Below are positions 35,128 to 46,981 of a DNA stretch of 64,000 bases, one piece after another. Made by a program: the position numbers and the translations under genes. Numbering within the stretch: position 1 is the stretch's first letter; each line of letters begins with the position of its first letter. This DNA is from Lactobacillus amylovorus DSM 20531 (GTDB lineage Bacteria > Bacillota > Bacilli > Lactobacillales > Lactobacillaceae): assembly GCF_002706375.1 (NCBI RefSeq), contig NZ_CP017706.1:620001-684000 (forward strand). Reading direction: 5' to 3'. The notes beneath the pieces are model-generated. The model saw only the letters and a list, made by a program, of their open reading frames with translations, had not been told where the DNA came from and searched no databases.

Positions 35128-35157
35128 AAAAAAAGACTACCGCCTCTGCGGTAGCCC
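35128..35157 (-). terminator. Terminator of the Glu-Val tRNA operon
   Basis: GGCTACCGC/GCGGTAGTC hairpin with loop AGAG and a T7 tail on the minus strand, directly after tRNA-Val. It separates the tRNA operon from the metK leader. Confidence 0.9.
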
Positions 35158-35164
35158 CGAACGA

Positions 35165-35237
35165 TGGAGGATACAGGGCTCGAACCTGTGACCTCCTGCT
35201 TGTAAGGCAGATGCTCTCCCAGCTGAGCTAATCCTCC
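35165..35237 (-). tRNA. tRNA-Val (UAC)
   Basis: 73-nt cloverleaf; anticodon loop CTTACAA; GGTTCGAGC T-loop. Same sequence as the copy at 56008. Confidence 0.96.
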
Positions 35238-35242
35238 ATAAG

Positions 35243-35314
35243 TGACCCGTACGGGATTTGAACCCATGTTACGGCCGTGAAAGGGCCGTGTCTTAACCAC
35301 TTGACCAACGGGTC
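35243..35314 (-). tRNA. tRNA-Glu (UUC)
   Basis: 72-nt cloverleaf; anticodon loop CTTTCAC; acceptor GACCCGT/ACGGGTC. First gene behind the tandem promoters at 35342-35460. Confidence 0.96.
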
Positions 35315-35341
35315 ATATCTCTTAATCAAGAGCACTTCATT

Positions 35342-35370
35342 ATAATAACTAATTAAGTTTCAAAAGTCAA
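35342..35370 (-). promoter_or_regulatory. Promoter of the Glu-Val tRNA operon
   Basis: Minus strand TTGACT (35365-35370), 17 nt, TATTAT (35342-35347). A second upstream pair, TTGCAT-17-TAATAT, lies around 35424-35455. The same two-promoter design occurs before the tRNA-Glu at 53389. Confidence 0.75.
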
Positions 35371-35455
35371 GAACTTTTTTAAATCTTAGTTATCTGAGTG
35401 ACATCTCAATCACAACGTTTATTATATTACTAGATAACGTAGTAATATGCAAGGG

Positions 35456-36343
35456 TTATTTTGAAAAAATATCAAATAATTTTTGATAATTGCCACGCAT
35501 CCACTCGTAATAGCTTGTGCCATTAGGCATGGTCTCTCTCACCTTCAAGACAGGGATCTGATTTTGGTTAGCTAATTTAACCATTCCATTGACAGTGCTG
35601 CTTGAAGCTTGAACATTATTAACGAAGAAAGAAATCTTCTTATGCTTAATGGATTGCTGCATATTATGAACTACCTGTGCACTAGGGTCCGTCTCATTCT
35701 CTACGGCCTCTTCAAAGGCAGTATTTCCGATCTTAAAGTGGCAACGTTCAAGAGCATAGTCAAATACCGGCTCACTGACAAATACGGGCTTAGAGTGTTT
35801 TCCATCAATTTGAGCAGCAAGCTCCTTGATATTCTGAATTTTCTTTAAATAGTTTCGGCCATTTTTTCTAAAATATGCCGCATTCTTTGGATCAATCTGG
35901 CTTGCCCGTTTCACAATGTAATTTACATATCGTTTAGGCATATCCAAGTTATACCAAATATGCGGATTATCGCCCTGCTTTAAGCCCATAAGTTGTTCAC
36001 CAACTTTGGTCACATGAATATCATTCGAATCAGCTAATTTAGTCATCCAATCATCGTAACCCAAGCCATTAGCAATTACGATATTCGCGTTAGCTACTTC
36101 TTTAGCAGAATTGGTAGTAGGTTCAAAATCATGAGGATCAGTGTCGCCATTAGTAATAATAGCTTGAACTTCTCCGTGTTTACCTACGATATTTCTGGCA
36201 ATATTTGCATAGATATTAGTTGAAGTTACAATATCTACTTTATGATTTTTAGTATTTGCTTCTCTTTTTGTAGAACATGCAGTTAGAGTTAAAACTATCC
36301 CTAATAAAGTCGTGATTAATAAAAATACTTTCTTTAACTTCAT
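35456..36343 (-). CDS. Zinc/manganese ABC transporter substrate-binding lipoprotein (orphan)
   Basis: 295 residues. The lipoprotein signal MKLKKVFLLITTLLG...LTAC gives Cys24 as the lipidated residue. The mature part is of the ZnuA/MntA (cluster A-I) type with metal-ligand motifs DPHDFEPT and NPHIWYN and a conserved Glu-containing SEPVFDYAL. I chose the ATG at 36343 with AAAGGAG upstream; the longer frame from 36406 would bury the signal peptide. No permease or ATPase gene is nearby, so it must use a transporter encoded elsewhere. It sits alone between tRNA genes. A palindrome in its promoter suggests metal-dependent control. Confidence 0.87.
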   Translation of the reverse strand: MKLKKVFLLITTLLGIVLTLTACSTKREANTKNHKVDIVTSTNIYANIARNIVGKHGEVQAIITNGDTDPHDFEPTTNSAKEVANANIVIANGLGYDDWMTKLADSNDIHVTKVGEQLMGLKQGDNPHIWYNLDMPKRYVNYIVKRASQIDPKNAAYFRKNGRNYLKKIQNIKELAAQIDGKHSKPVFVSEPVFDYALERCHFKIGNTAFEEAVENETDPSAQVVHNMQQSIKHKKISFFVNNVQASSSTVNGMVKLANQNQIPVLKVRETMPNGTSYYEWMRGNYQKLFDIFSK

Positions 36344-36364
36344 GTCATCTTCGCTCCTTTTAGA

Positions 36365-36396
36365 ACCATTATAAAGGATTGTTCTTATTATAAGAA
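36365..36396 (-). promoter_or_regulatory. Promoter with perfect palindrome before the metal-binding lipoprotein gene
   Basis: A TATAAT box lies about 25 nt before the start codon on the minus strand (36368-36373). The 15-base palindrome TTCTTATTATAAGAA (36382-36396) overlaps the expected -35 region. This is a fitting operator for a metal-responsive repressor, but it matches neither the AdcR nor the MntR consensus well. Confidence 0.45.
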
Positions 36397-36404
36397 GGTA
36401 AAAC

Positions 36405-36438
36405 AAAAACCGCCTTAGAATTCTTCAAAGACGGTCCT
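36405..36438 (-). terminator. Terminator of rRNA operon 1
   Basis: Hairpin ACCGTC/GGCGGT with a 16-18 nt loop region and T-run on the minus strand, after tRNA-Ser. It ends the 16S-23S-5S-Asn-Ser transcript. Confidence 0.7.
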
Positions 36439-36450
36439 TTTAACCCATTA

Positions 36451-36541
36451 CGGAGTGTGAGGGATTTGAACCCTCGATACAGGTATAAGCCCGTATACAT
36501 GATTTCCAATCATGCTCCTTAAGCCACTCGGACAACACTCC
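36451..36541 (-). tRNA. tRNA-Ser (GGA)
   Basis: 91 nt with long variable arm; anticodon loop TTGGAAA; discriminator G. Confidence 0.95.
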
Positions 36542-36551
36542 ATAAAAAGTG

Positions 36552-36624
36552 CTCCGGCTGTCAGACTCGAACTGACGACATCTTGATTAACAGTCAAGCG
36601 CTCTACCAACTGAGCTAAGCCGGA
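36552..36624 (-). tRNA. tRNA-Asn (GUU)
   Basis: 73 nt; anticodon loop CTGTTAA; acceptor TCCGGCT/AGCCGGA. First tRNA after the 5S gene of operon 1. Confidence 0.95.
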
Positions 36625-36638
36625 ATATTAAAAAAGAG

Positions 36639-36754
36639 CACGGCAGCTTCCTTTCCTCGCAGGCAGTTGCCCACCAACTACTTTCGGCGTTAAGAAGCTT
36701 AACTTCTGTGTTCGGCATGGGAACAGGTGTATCCTTCTTGCTTTCGCCACCGTA
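36639..36754 (-). rRNA. rrf: 5S ribosomal RNA (operon 1)
   Basis: About 116 nt with the conserved segment CCGAACACAGAAGTTAAG and complementary ends. Ends placed by eye. Confidence 0.93.
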
Positions 36755-36825
36755 CTCTTTTGAGCTACTACGCTCAAAACTAAACATAATCTTTCGCAAA
36801 AAAACTTTTCAGATCGCTTCGCTTT

Positions 36826-39731
<2,906 letters not shown>

Positions 39732-39927
39732 TTACTCAAGAATTCTCTTCTCGGTCGCTCTACAATCTGTTCTCTTTGATTGTCTCGGTTTTTTGCTTGG
39801 ATTATATTCAGTTTTCAATGTACTAACTCTTTGAGGTACTACCCTCAAAACTAAACAAAGTTTCTCAGTGTGCTTCCGCTTGCTCTGGATACTTCTCTTA
39901 GTATTTCTACTCTCCATATCCTTCGCT

Positions 39928-41500
<1,573 letters not shown>

Positions 41501-41667
41501 AAGTTTGAAATGACTTCATTTCGATTATTTAAGATCTTTGTCTCAAATTTATTGCTTGCGAATTGACTTCGCTTTTTGTTTGGGTTTTTACACCCGCACA
41601 CTTTTAGCGAAACTTTGTTCAGTTTTCAAAGTACTACCTCCGTCCGGTTCAACCAGACGGCTTTTAT

Positions 41668-41903
41668 ATTTTATCAAACCCTCAAGCCCTTGTCAAGAAC
41701 TTTTTTGAATTTGTTTTTCGTCATCCGCTCGAGTTATTCATCTCTTGCCTGACGACATTTAAATATATTACCAGCTTCTTCTCCCCTTTGCAAGTACTTT
41801 TTTCATTTTATCGATTTTTCCTTTGCTCAGGCTTCTTATTCAAGCTGTGCCGCTTCTCTCGAAACGACTTTATTAAGTTACCCTATTTCTGCTCTTTTTG
41901 CAA
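41668..41903 (-). promoter_or_regulatory. Tandem promoters of rRNA operon 1
   Basis: Three minus-strand promoters with 17-nt spacers: TTGACA/TAAAAT (41691-41696, 41668-41673), TTGCAA/TAATAT (41788-41793, 41765-41770) and TTGCAA/TAACTT (41898-41903, 41875-41880). The first two are inside the segment shared with operon 2; the third is specific to this copy. I see no gene in the remaining 41904-42099 stretch. Confidence 0.75.
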
Positions 41904-42099
41904 GTTTGCCCCTTCGTTCGCTTCACTTATGAAACGCGTGGTTTAGTTGTAACCACTTCTAAAATTGCATCCCTCATTCGACAATTATTTTCTTAACACT
42001 AAAAGTTTAACGCAACTGATCGTTCGAAATTTGCTTAAAATCCACTTATTTTTCGTCAAAAATTTTTTGATTTTTTTCAAAATAAACAAAAAAGTCCAC

Positions 42100-42111
42100 G
42101 ATCTTCTGATC
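42100..42111. repeat. Target duplication, left copy, of the IS4-family element
   Basis: GATCTTCTGATC, repeated exactly at 43769-43780. Its sequence is itself part of the smpB terminator hairpin. Confidence 0.9.
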
Positions 42112-42241
42112 AATGTCATTAAGTTAAGACATTGACTAATCTGATGACACTTTTTGAGACATTTATCGAATTATTTTATTTGATAAATGTCTTTTTTTGA
42201 TAGCACAAATAAGCCATCTTAAGATAGCCGTTTAAATTAGT

Positions 42242-43612
42242 TCAAGCTGCTAGACGATAAGGAAAGCCAACTACTAATTTAACTTTTAGATTTCGTTTAT
42301 CTTTTCTTCCTGGTCGAATGGGCGTTAAATAAAATGCCACATCTAGCAGTAATTGTGTGAAGTTTTTATCTGAATTATCACTTATACTAAAATATCGTCG
42401 CCAGATACAACAGGCCATTTTAAAATCTATTTGATATTGATATTTTCCCTGAGTATACGGTTTTGAGCTCGCAATTATTGATAAACTCACGGCATTATAC
42501 ATTGCAAAATGGGCGTATATTTCCATATAAACAAATTGATCTTTTTTAGAATGAAACTGTATGCCGCTTAAGTCATATTTAAGCTCCCTAAAAGAAGTTT
42601 CTATTCCCCAGCGAAGATGATAGATCTCTTTCATTCTAGCTAAAGGATATTCATTTCGATCTAAATTGGTGATGAGGACTTCCCACTCATCGTCTGAACC
42701 TGGTGGATTGATTCTAAACTTACAAACTCTAAATCTAACATCACACATATCCTCAAAATCCCAGCGTTGATCTCTGGTATTTTTAGAACGAACAGCTTTA
42801 TAGTGATGCTTTTTGTGAAGAATCAGGTGAAGAAACTTTTCTGTATCTTTATGGGTGACATAATAATAATGTGACGAAGTTACTCTGCATGATAAGTCAA
42901 TATCGTATTCATGATTCGACATAGCTACAATTTCTTTAAAAGCACCATCTCCGGATTTTGATCGCATAACATAGTGGCAATGTTTTAATCGATTGCAATT
43001 TTCAATTAAATTAAAGCTAATGTAGCCACGATCCATCAGGACTAGAAAATCTTTTTCTTGCTGGGCTAATTTCTTTATCATGGTTAAAGCTGCCTCACGT
43101 TCATCCATTTTTTGTCTAGGTTGGATAACCATGTCTAAATATAATTTATTCAAAACATCATAAAAAGCGTTTACATGTATCTGGCAATATTTTCTACCAT
43201 CTTTGCCTTGAAAAATATTCTTTGATTTTGGATTAAAAGGCTGATCAAAATCGGAACCATCAATCGCTACAACTAAGTATTTGTCATCTAGTAATTGCGG
43301 TGCATTGTTTGCCTGACTAAGCTCAGCCATAATTTCTTTAAAGCATTCAGGCTTTAATTTAGCCTTTTGTTGTTCAAAAGCCGAAGCAGTCATTCTAGAA
43401 TTTATGTCAGGAAAAGCATGAAAAATTTCCGAATTCAGGCTGCCAGCTCCCATGTTAAGAATTAACTTAATCAAATCAGTGGAATTGAGCTTACGACAGC
43501 GAATAAAAGCTTGATCAGATACAGAGAAATCGTGAATGTTGTCAGCGATTTTATTGATAATACTATCCATCAGCTTTAAAATATTTGAGTGAAGGGATTT
43601 CATAAGAGGCAC
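42242..43612 (-). CDS. IS4-family transposase
   Basis: 456 residues, apparently intact. DDE residues: Asp in VVAIDGSDFDQP, Asp in LVLMDRGYISFNLIE, and the YREK signature Y-H-L-R-W-G-I-E-T-S-F-R-E-L-K typical of the IS4 family. Perfect ends and an exact target duplication suggest recent activity. Confidence 0.93.
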   Translation of the reverse strand: MPLMKSLHSNILKLMDSIINKIADNIHDFSVSDQAFIRCRKLNSTDLIKLILNMGAGSLNSEIFHAFPDINSRMTASAFEQQKAKLKPECFKEIMAELSQANNAPQLLDDKYLVVAIDGSDFDQPFNPKSKNIFQGKDGRKYCQIHVNAFYDVLNKLYLDMVIQPRQKMDEREAALTMIKKLAQQEKDFLVLMDRGYISFNLIENCNRLKHCHYVMRSKSGDGAFKEIVAMSNHEYDIDLSCRVTSSHYYYVTHKDTEKFLHLILHKKHHYKAVRSKNTRDQRWDFEDMCDVRFRVCKFRINPPGSDDEWEVLITNLDRNEYPLARMKEIYHLRWGIETSFRELKYDLSGIQFHSKKDQFVYMEIYAHFAMYNAVSLSIIASSKPYTQGKYQYQIDFKMACCIWRRYFSISDNSDKNFTQLLLDVAFYLTPIRPGRKDKRNLKVKLVVGFPYRLAA

Positions 43613-43694
43613 AGCTTTCTATGAAAGACCAGATAATATGACGAAAGTGAGCAGAAGGGCAAATAAACTCTGCTTACTTTTTATTTTAAAAAGA

Positions 43695-43725
43695 AAAAAG
43701 ACCGAATCAAAATGATTCGATCTTT
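43695..43725 (-). terminator. Terminator inside the IS4-family element
   Basis: Minus-strand hairpin AAAGATCGAATC/GATTCGGTCTTT followed by a T-run, upstream of the transposase. It can stop smpB-rnr transcripts from entering the transposase gene and may replace the split smpB terminator. Confidence 0.7.
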
Positions 43726-43768
43726 AAAAGCTGTCGATATAATGTCAATGTCTTAACTTAATGACATT

Positions 43769-43780
43769 GATCTTCTGATC
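43769..43780. repeat. Target duplication, right copy, of the IS4-family element
   Basis: GATCTTCTGATC. Joined to the left copy it restores CACGATCTTCTGATCGTG, a hairpin with 7-bp arms followed on the minus strand by T6: the original terminator of smpB. Confidence 0.9.
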
Positions 43781-43790
43781 GTGAACTTGT

Positions 43791-44264
43791 CTAAATACCA
43801 TATCTGCGATGAATTTCGCGTTTTTGGTCTCTTTCTTTAATTGTCTGACGCTTGTCATATTCTTTTTTACCTTGACCTACGCCAATTAAAACTTTAGCAA
43901 AACCGTGCTTCAAATAAACCTTTAATGGAATAATTGCAATACCACGTTCGGCTTGTGCTTTAGCTAATCGATTAATCTCCTTTTTGTGTAAAAGAAGTCG
44001 CCGACTTCTAAGTGGTTCGTGATTATATCGATTGCCTTGCTTATATTCACTAATATGCACGTTCTCCAAAAAAGCCGAGCCATTAATAATCTGCACGTAG
44101 CCATCGCGTAAATTGATACGACGGGCACGCACGGACTTAATTTCTGTCCCAGTTAAAGCAATACCAGCTTCATATGTTTCTTTAATGAAATAATCGTGGC
44201 GTGCTTTTTTATTCTGTGCAATTAAGTTTTCGTCTTTTTCTTTTTCTTTTTTCATTAAGGTCAC
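43791..44264 (-). CDS. smpB: SsrA-binding protein SmpB (trans-translation)
   Basis: Binds tmRNA and helps it rescue stalled ribosomes. The 157-residue protein has the conserved start [22 protein letters not shown], the core [22 protein letters not shown], and the basic C-terminal tail ([22 protein letters not shown]). It follows rnr by 3 nt; RNase R works together with SmpB/tmRNA, so the pairing makes sense. Confidence 0.96.
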   Translation of the reverse strand: MTLMKKEKEKDENLIAQNKKARHDYFIKETYEAGIALTGTEIKSVRARRINLRDGYVQIINGSAFLENVHISEYKQGNRYNHEPLRSRRLLLHKKEINRLAKAQAERGIAIIPLKVYLKHGFAKVLIGVGQGKKEYDKRQTIKERDQKREIHRRYGI

Positions 44265-44267
44265 TCC

Positions 44268-46610
44268 TTAATGTTTAAAATTTCTTTGGTTTCTTCTATT
44301 ACTGCCACGTCCATGACTTCTACGGTCTCCGCGACTATTATAGTTGCCACCACCACGGTGACCATGATCATTATGGAAACCTCTATTGCCACGACGACGG
44401 TTATTCATCCCTCTATCACGATGTTTTCTCTTAGGTGCATTAGGGTCATAAACTTCAAAGTTCAATTGATGCTGTTCAACGTTAGCATTAATAAGGGTAA
44501 CCTTAATTGGCATCCCTATCTTGTATTGTTTATGCGTACCACGTCCCGTCAAAGTCAATGATTTTTCGTTAAAGCTGTAGAAGTCATCAGTTAAGTTAGA
44601 AATATGCACTAAGCCTTCAACGGTATTAGGCAGTTGAATAAACATCCCGAAACTAGTAACTGAAGATACTACGGCATCAAAGTGTTCTCCCACTTGATCT
44701 GCCATGTATTCTGTCATCTTCAAATCGTTTACTTCACGTTCAGTATCAATTGAACGTCTTTCTTGTGTAGAAGTTTGTTCCGCAACATCTGGTAAATATC
44801 CAGCAAAGTGTTTTTGAATGTCTTCACTAGTACCCTTTTCTTGGTACGCATGAATCATTCTGTGCACCATCAAGTCAGAGTATCTTCTAATTGGTGAAGT
44901 AAAGTGGGTGTAGTATTTAGCCGCAAGGCCAAAGTGTCCCAAAGCTTCTTCAGAGTATCTGGCCTGCTTTAAACTACGTAACATCATCATTTGCACAACT
45001 GCTTCTTCAGGTGTACCAGTTGTCTTAGATACTACTTTTTGCAAATCTAATGGCTTAACGTTCTCTGGATCTGCATGAATATTTAAGCCAAATGCACTAC
45101 AGAATTCAAAGAAGTTTCTAATTCTTTCAGAATCTGGAGTTTCGTGAACACGGTATAAGAATGGAACTTGCTTCTTGTAGAAATCTTCTGCGACAGTTTC
45201 ATTTGCCATTAACATGAAGGACTCGATCATCTTTTCGGCTGTACCACGTTCGTGAAGAACGATATCAGTTGGCTTGCCTTGATCATCCACAATAATCTTT
45301 GCTTCTGGTTCTTCAAAGTCAATCGCACCACGTGCATGACGTTGCTTGTATAAAATAGCATGCAAATCAGCCATTTCTTCAAGCATTGGACGTAATTTGA
45401 CGTATTTATCTTCCAAACCGTCCATGTCGCCCTTCAAGGTTTGGTTAACCTTGTTGTAAGTCATACGTCCATGTGAGCGCATTACAGCAGGATAAATCTT
45501 GTAGCCTACTCTCTTACCTTCAGGCGTAATTTCCATGTCACAAGATAAGACAAGACGGTCTACACCTTCATTTAAGGAACAGATACCATTTGAAAGTCTA
45601 AATGGCAACATTGGAATAACTCGATCAACCAAGTAAGTACTGTTGCCACGAGCAAAGGCTTCTTCATTCAAAGGAGTATTTTCAGTTACATAGTGAGATA
45701 CATCCGCAATATGAACTCCTAAATGGTAGTTGCCGTTAGGAAGTTTCCATAAAACTACGGCATCGTCAAAGTCTTTTGAGTCATCCCCATCAATAGTTAC
45801 GGCAGGTTGATCAGTAATATCTACTCTGCCTTTTTTCTCTTCTTCAGTAACATGGTCTGGAATTGCATTAGCTTGTGCCATTGCATCTTCAGGCCAATCA
45901 GTTCTGACATCATGAGCTGAAACAATTGACATAATATCAACGCCAGGATCATTTTTATTACCAATGATCTTGATAACAGCACCTGTCATTGATTCAGGAT
46001 TATCTTTGTCAGGGTAGTCCTTAATTGATACCTTAACCATGTCGCCCATTTGTGGGATTAAACCATTTTCAGATAAGTAAACACGGTATTTATGTAACTT
46101 CTTGTTGTCACTAATAGCATAACCAATGAAATGACTGACTTTTCTTTGTTCATCAGTTAATGGGTGAAATTCACCAACTAAACTTTCAAGGCCACGTTCA
46201 AGAATTTCTTCGATTTGTCCTTCTGGCCCTTTACCATTCCATGGGTTGCCCCCAGCTGTAATCTTAACCTTTACTCGGTCGCCATCAACAGCGTATTTAG
46301 TATAGTCGGCGGCGATAAAGACATCATAGGCTTCTTCATCATCAAGTTTTACAAAGCCAAAGCCTTTATCATTAGCTCTAAAGTTTCCTTCAACGATGGT
46401 ATTTTCTTGAGCTAATTGATATTGTCCTTTACCATCTGTAATAATCTTTTTTTCATGCTCTAAAAATGAGAGAGCTTTAATTAATTCAGTAAAATTACCT
46501 AATCTATCACGACGTGCTTCTCGTTCGATTTGATCTACACGAAATTGTTTTTGTGGATTATGGCGAAAAATTTCTAAAACACCGGACAAAATTTTTTCGT
46601 TTTGTGCCAT
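44268..46610 (-). CDS. rnr: Ribonuclease R
   Basis: 3'-5' exoribonuclease that degrades structured RNA and trans-translation substrates. The 780-residue protein has an N-terminal winged helix, a cold-shock domain (GFGFVKLDDEEAYDVFI near 90), the RNB catalytic domain with the aspartate cluster TIDGDDSKDFDDAV (about residues 273-286), a C-terminal S1 domain (VSSVTSFGMFIQLPNTVEGLV), and a very basic Arg/Gly/His-rich tail. Operon order secG-rnr-smpB is common in Firmicutes. Confidence 0.96.
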   Translation of the reverse strand: MAQNEKILSGVLEIFRHNPQKQFRVDQIEREARRDRLGNFTELIKALSFLEHEKKIITDGKGQYQLAQENTIVEGNFRANDKGFGFVKLDDEEAYDVFIAADYTKYAVDGDRVKVKITAGGNPWNGKGPEGQIEEILERGLESLVGEFHPLTDEQRKVSHFIGYAISDNKKLHKYRVYLSENGLIPQMGDMVKVSIKDYPDKDNPESMTGAVIKIIGNKNDPGVDIMSIVSAHDVRTDWPEDAMAQANAIPDHVTEEEKKGRVDITDQPAVTIDGDDSKDFDDAVVLWKLPNGNYHLGVHIADVSHYVTENTPLNEEAFARGNSTYLVDRVIPMLPFRLSNGICSLNEGVDRLVLSCDMEITPEGKRVGYKIYPAVMRSHGRMTYNKVNQTLKGDMDGLEDKYVKLRPMLEEMADLHAILYKQRHARGAIDFEEPEAKIIVDDQGKPTDIVLHERGTAEKMIESFMLMANETVAEDFYKKQVPFLYRVHETPDSERIRNFFEFCSAFGLNIHADPENVKPLDLQKVVSKTTGTPEEAVVQMMMLRSLKQARYSEEALGHFGLAAKYYTHFTSPIRRYSDLMVHRMIHAYQEKGTSEDIQKHFAGYLPDVAEQTSTQERRSIDTEREVNDLKMTEYMADQVGEHFDAVVSSVTSFGMFIQLPNTVEGLVHISNLTDDFYSFNEKSLTLTGRGTHKQYKIGMPIKVTLINANVEQHQLNFEVYDPNAPKRKHRDRGMNNRRRGNRGFHNDHGHRGGGNYNSRGDRRSHGRGSNRRNQRNFKH

Positions 46611-46639
46611 GTAATTAATCTCCGATCTTTATTTAATAT

Positions 46640-46673
46640 AAAAAAAGCCTCCCCATCATACTGATCGGGAGGT
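46640..46673 (-). terminator. Terminator between secG and rnr
   Basis: GTACCTCCCGATCAG/...GGGGAGG hairpin with a T7 tail on the minus strand. It should reduce read-through from secG into rnr. Confidence 0.8.
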
Positions 46674-46680
46674 ACAAAAT

Positions 46681-46914
46681 TTATTTTGAAGACATGTAAG
46701 CTAGAATAATAGCAAAAACGAAAAAGAATACCAATAAAACTGAGGTTACTTTTTCCATAAATGCTTCAAAACCACGTTTTTTGGTTTGACCACTAAAAAC
46801 GGCTCCGCCTGATAAGGCGTTCAATGCATCTTGTTGTTTTTGTGGCTGCATCATTGTTGCAATAACGATTAAAATTGAAACAATGATTAGTAGCGTCATA
46901 ACTAAATTATACAA
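46681..46914 (-). CDS. secG: Preprotein translocase subunit SecG
   Basis: 77 residues with two membrane segments joined by a Gln/Gly-containing loop (MMQPQKQQDALNALSGGAVFSG), as in other SecG proteins. I chose the TTG start at 46914, since GGAGG lies 7 nt upstream and the resulting N terminus (YNLVMTLLIIVSILIV) fits the family. An upstream ATG at 46962 has no ribosome-binding site and would add 16 unlikely residues. Confidence 0.92.
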   Translation of the reverse strand: MYNLVMTLLIIVSILIVIATMMQPQKQQDALNALSGGAVFSGQTKKRGFEAFMEKVTSVLLVFFFVFAIILAYMSSK

Positions 46915-46981
46915 TGCGCTGCCTCCAATACACACATACGGCTTACCTATCAATTTTATCACAAACTGCTATTTTTTGCAG

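Larger units (their letters stand above)
42112..43768 (-). mobile_element. IS4-family insertion sequence in the smpB terminator
   Basis: 1657 bp with perfect terminal inverted repeats of 25 nt that begin AATGTCATTAAG and contain CAATGTC/GACATTG arms, flanked by a 12-bp target duplication. One intact transposase gene. Inward hairpins at 42158-42198 and 43695-43725 may insulate the element from outside transcription. Confidence 0.95.

Noticed and set aside
35067..35300. 77-codon minus-strand frame
   Set aside because: It runs through tRNA-Glu, tRNA-Val and their terminator.
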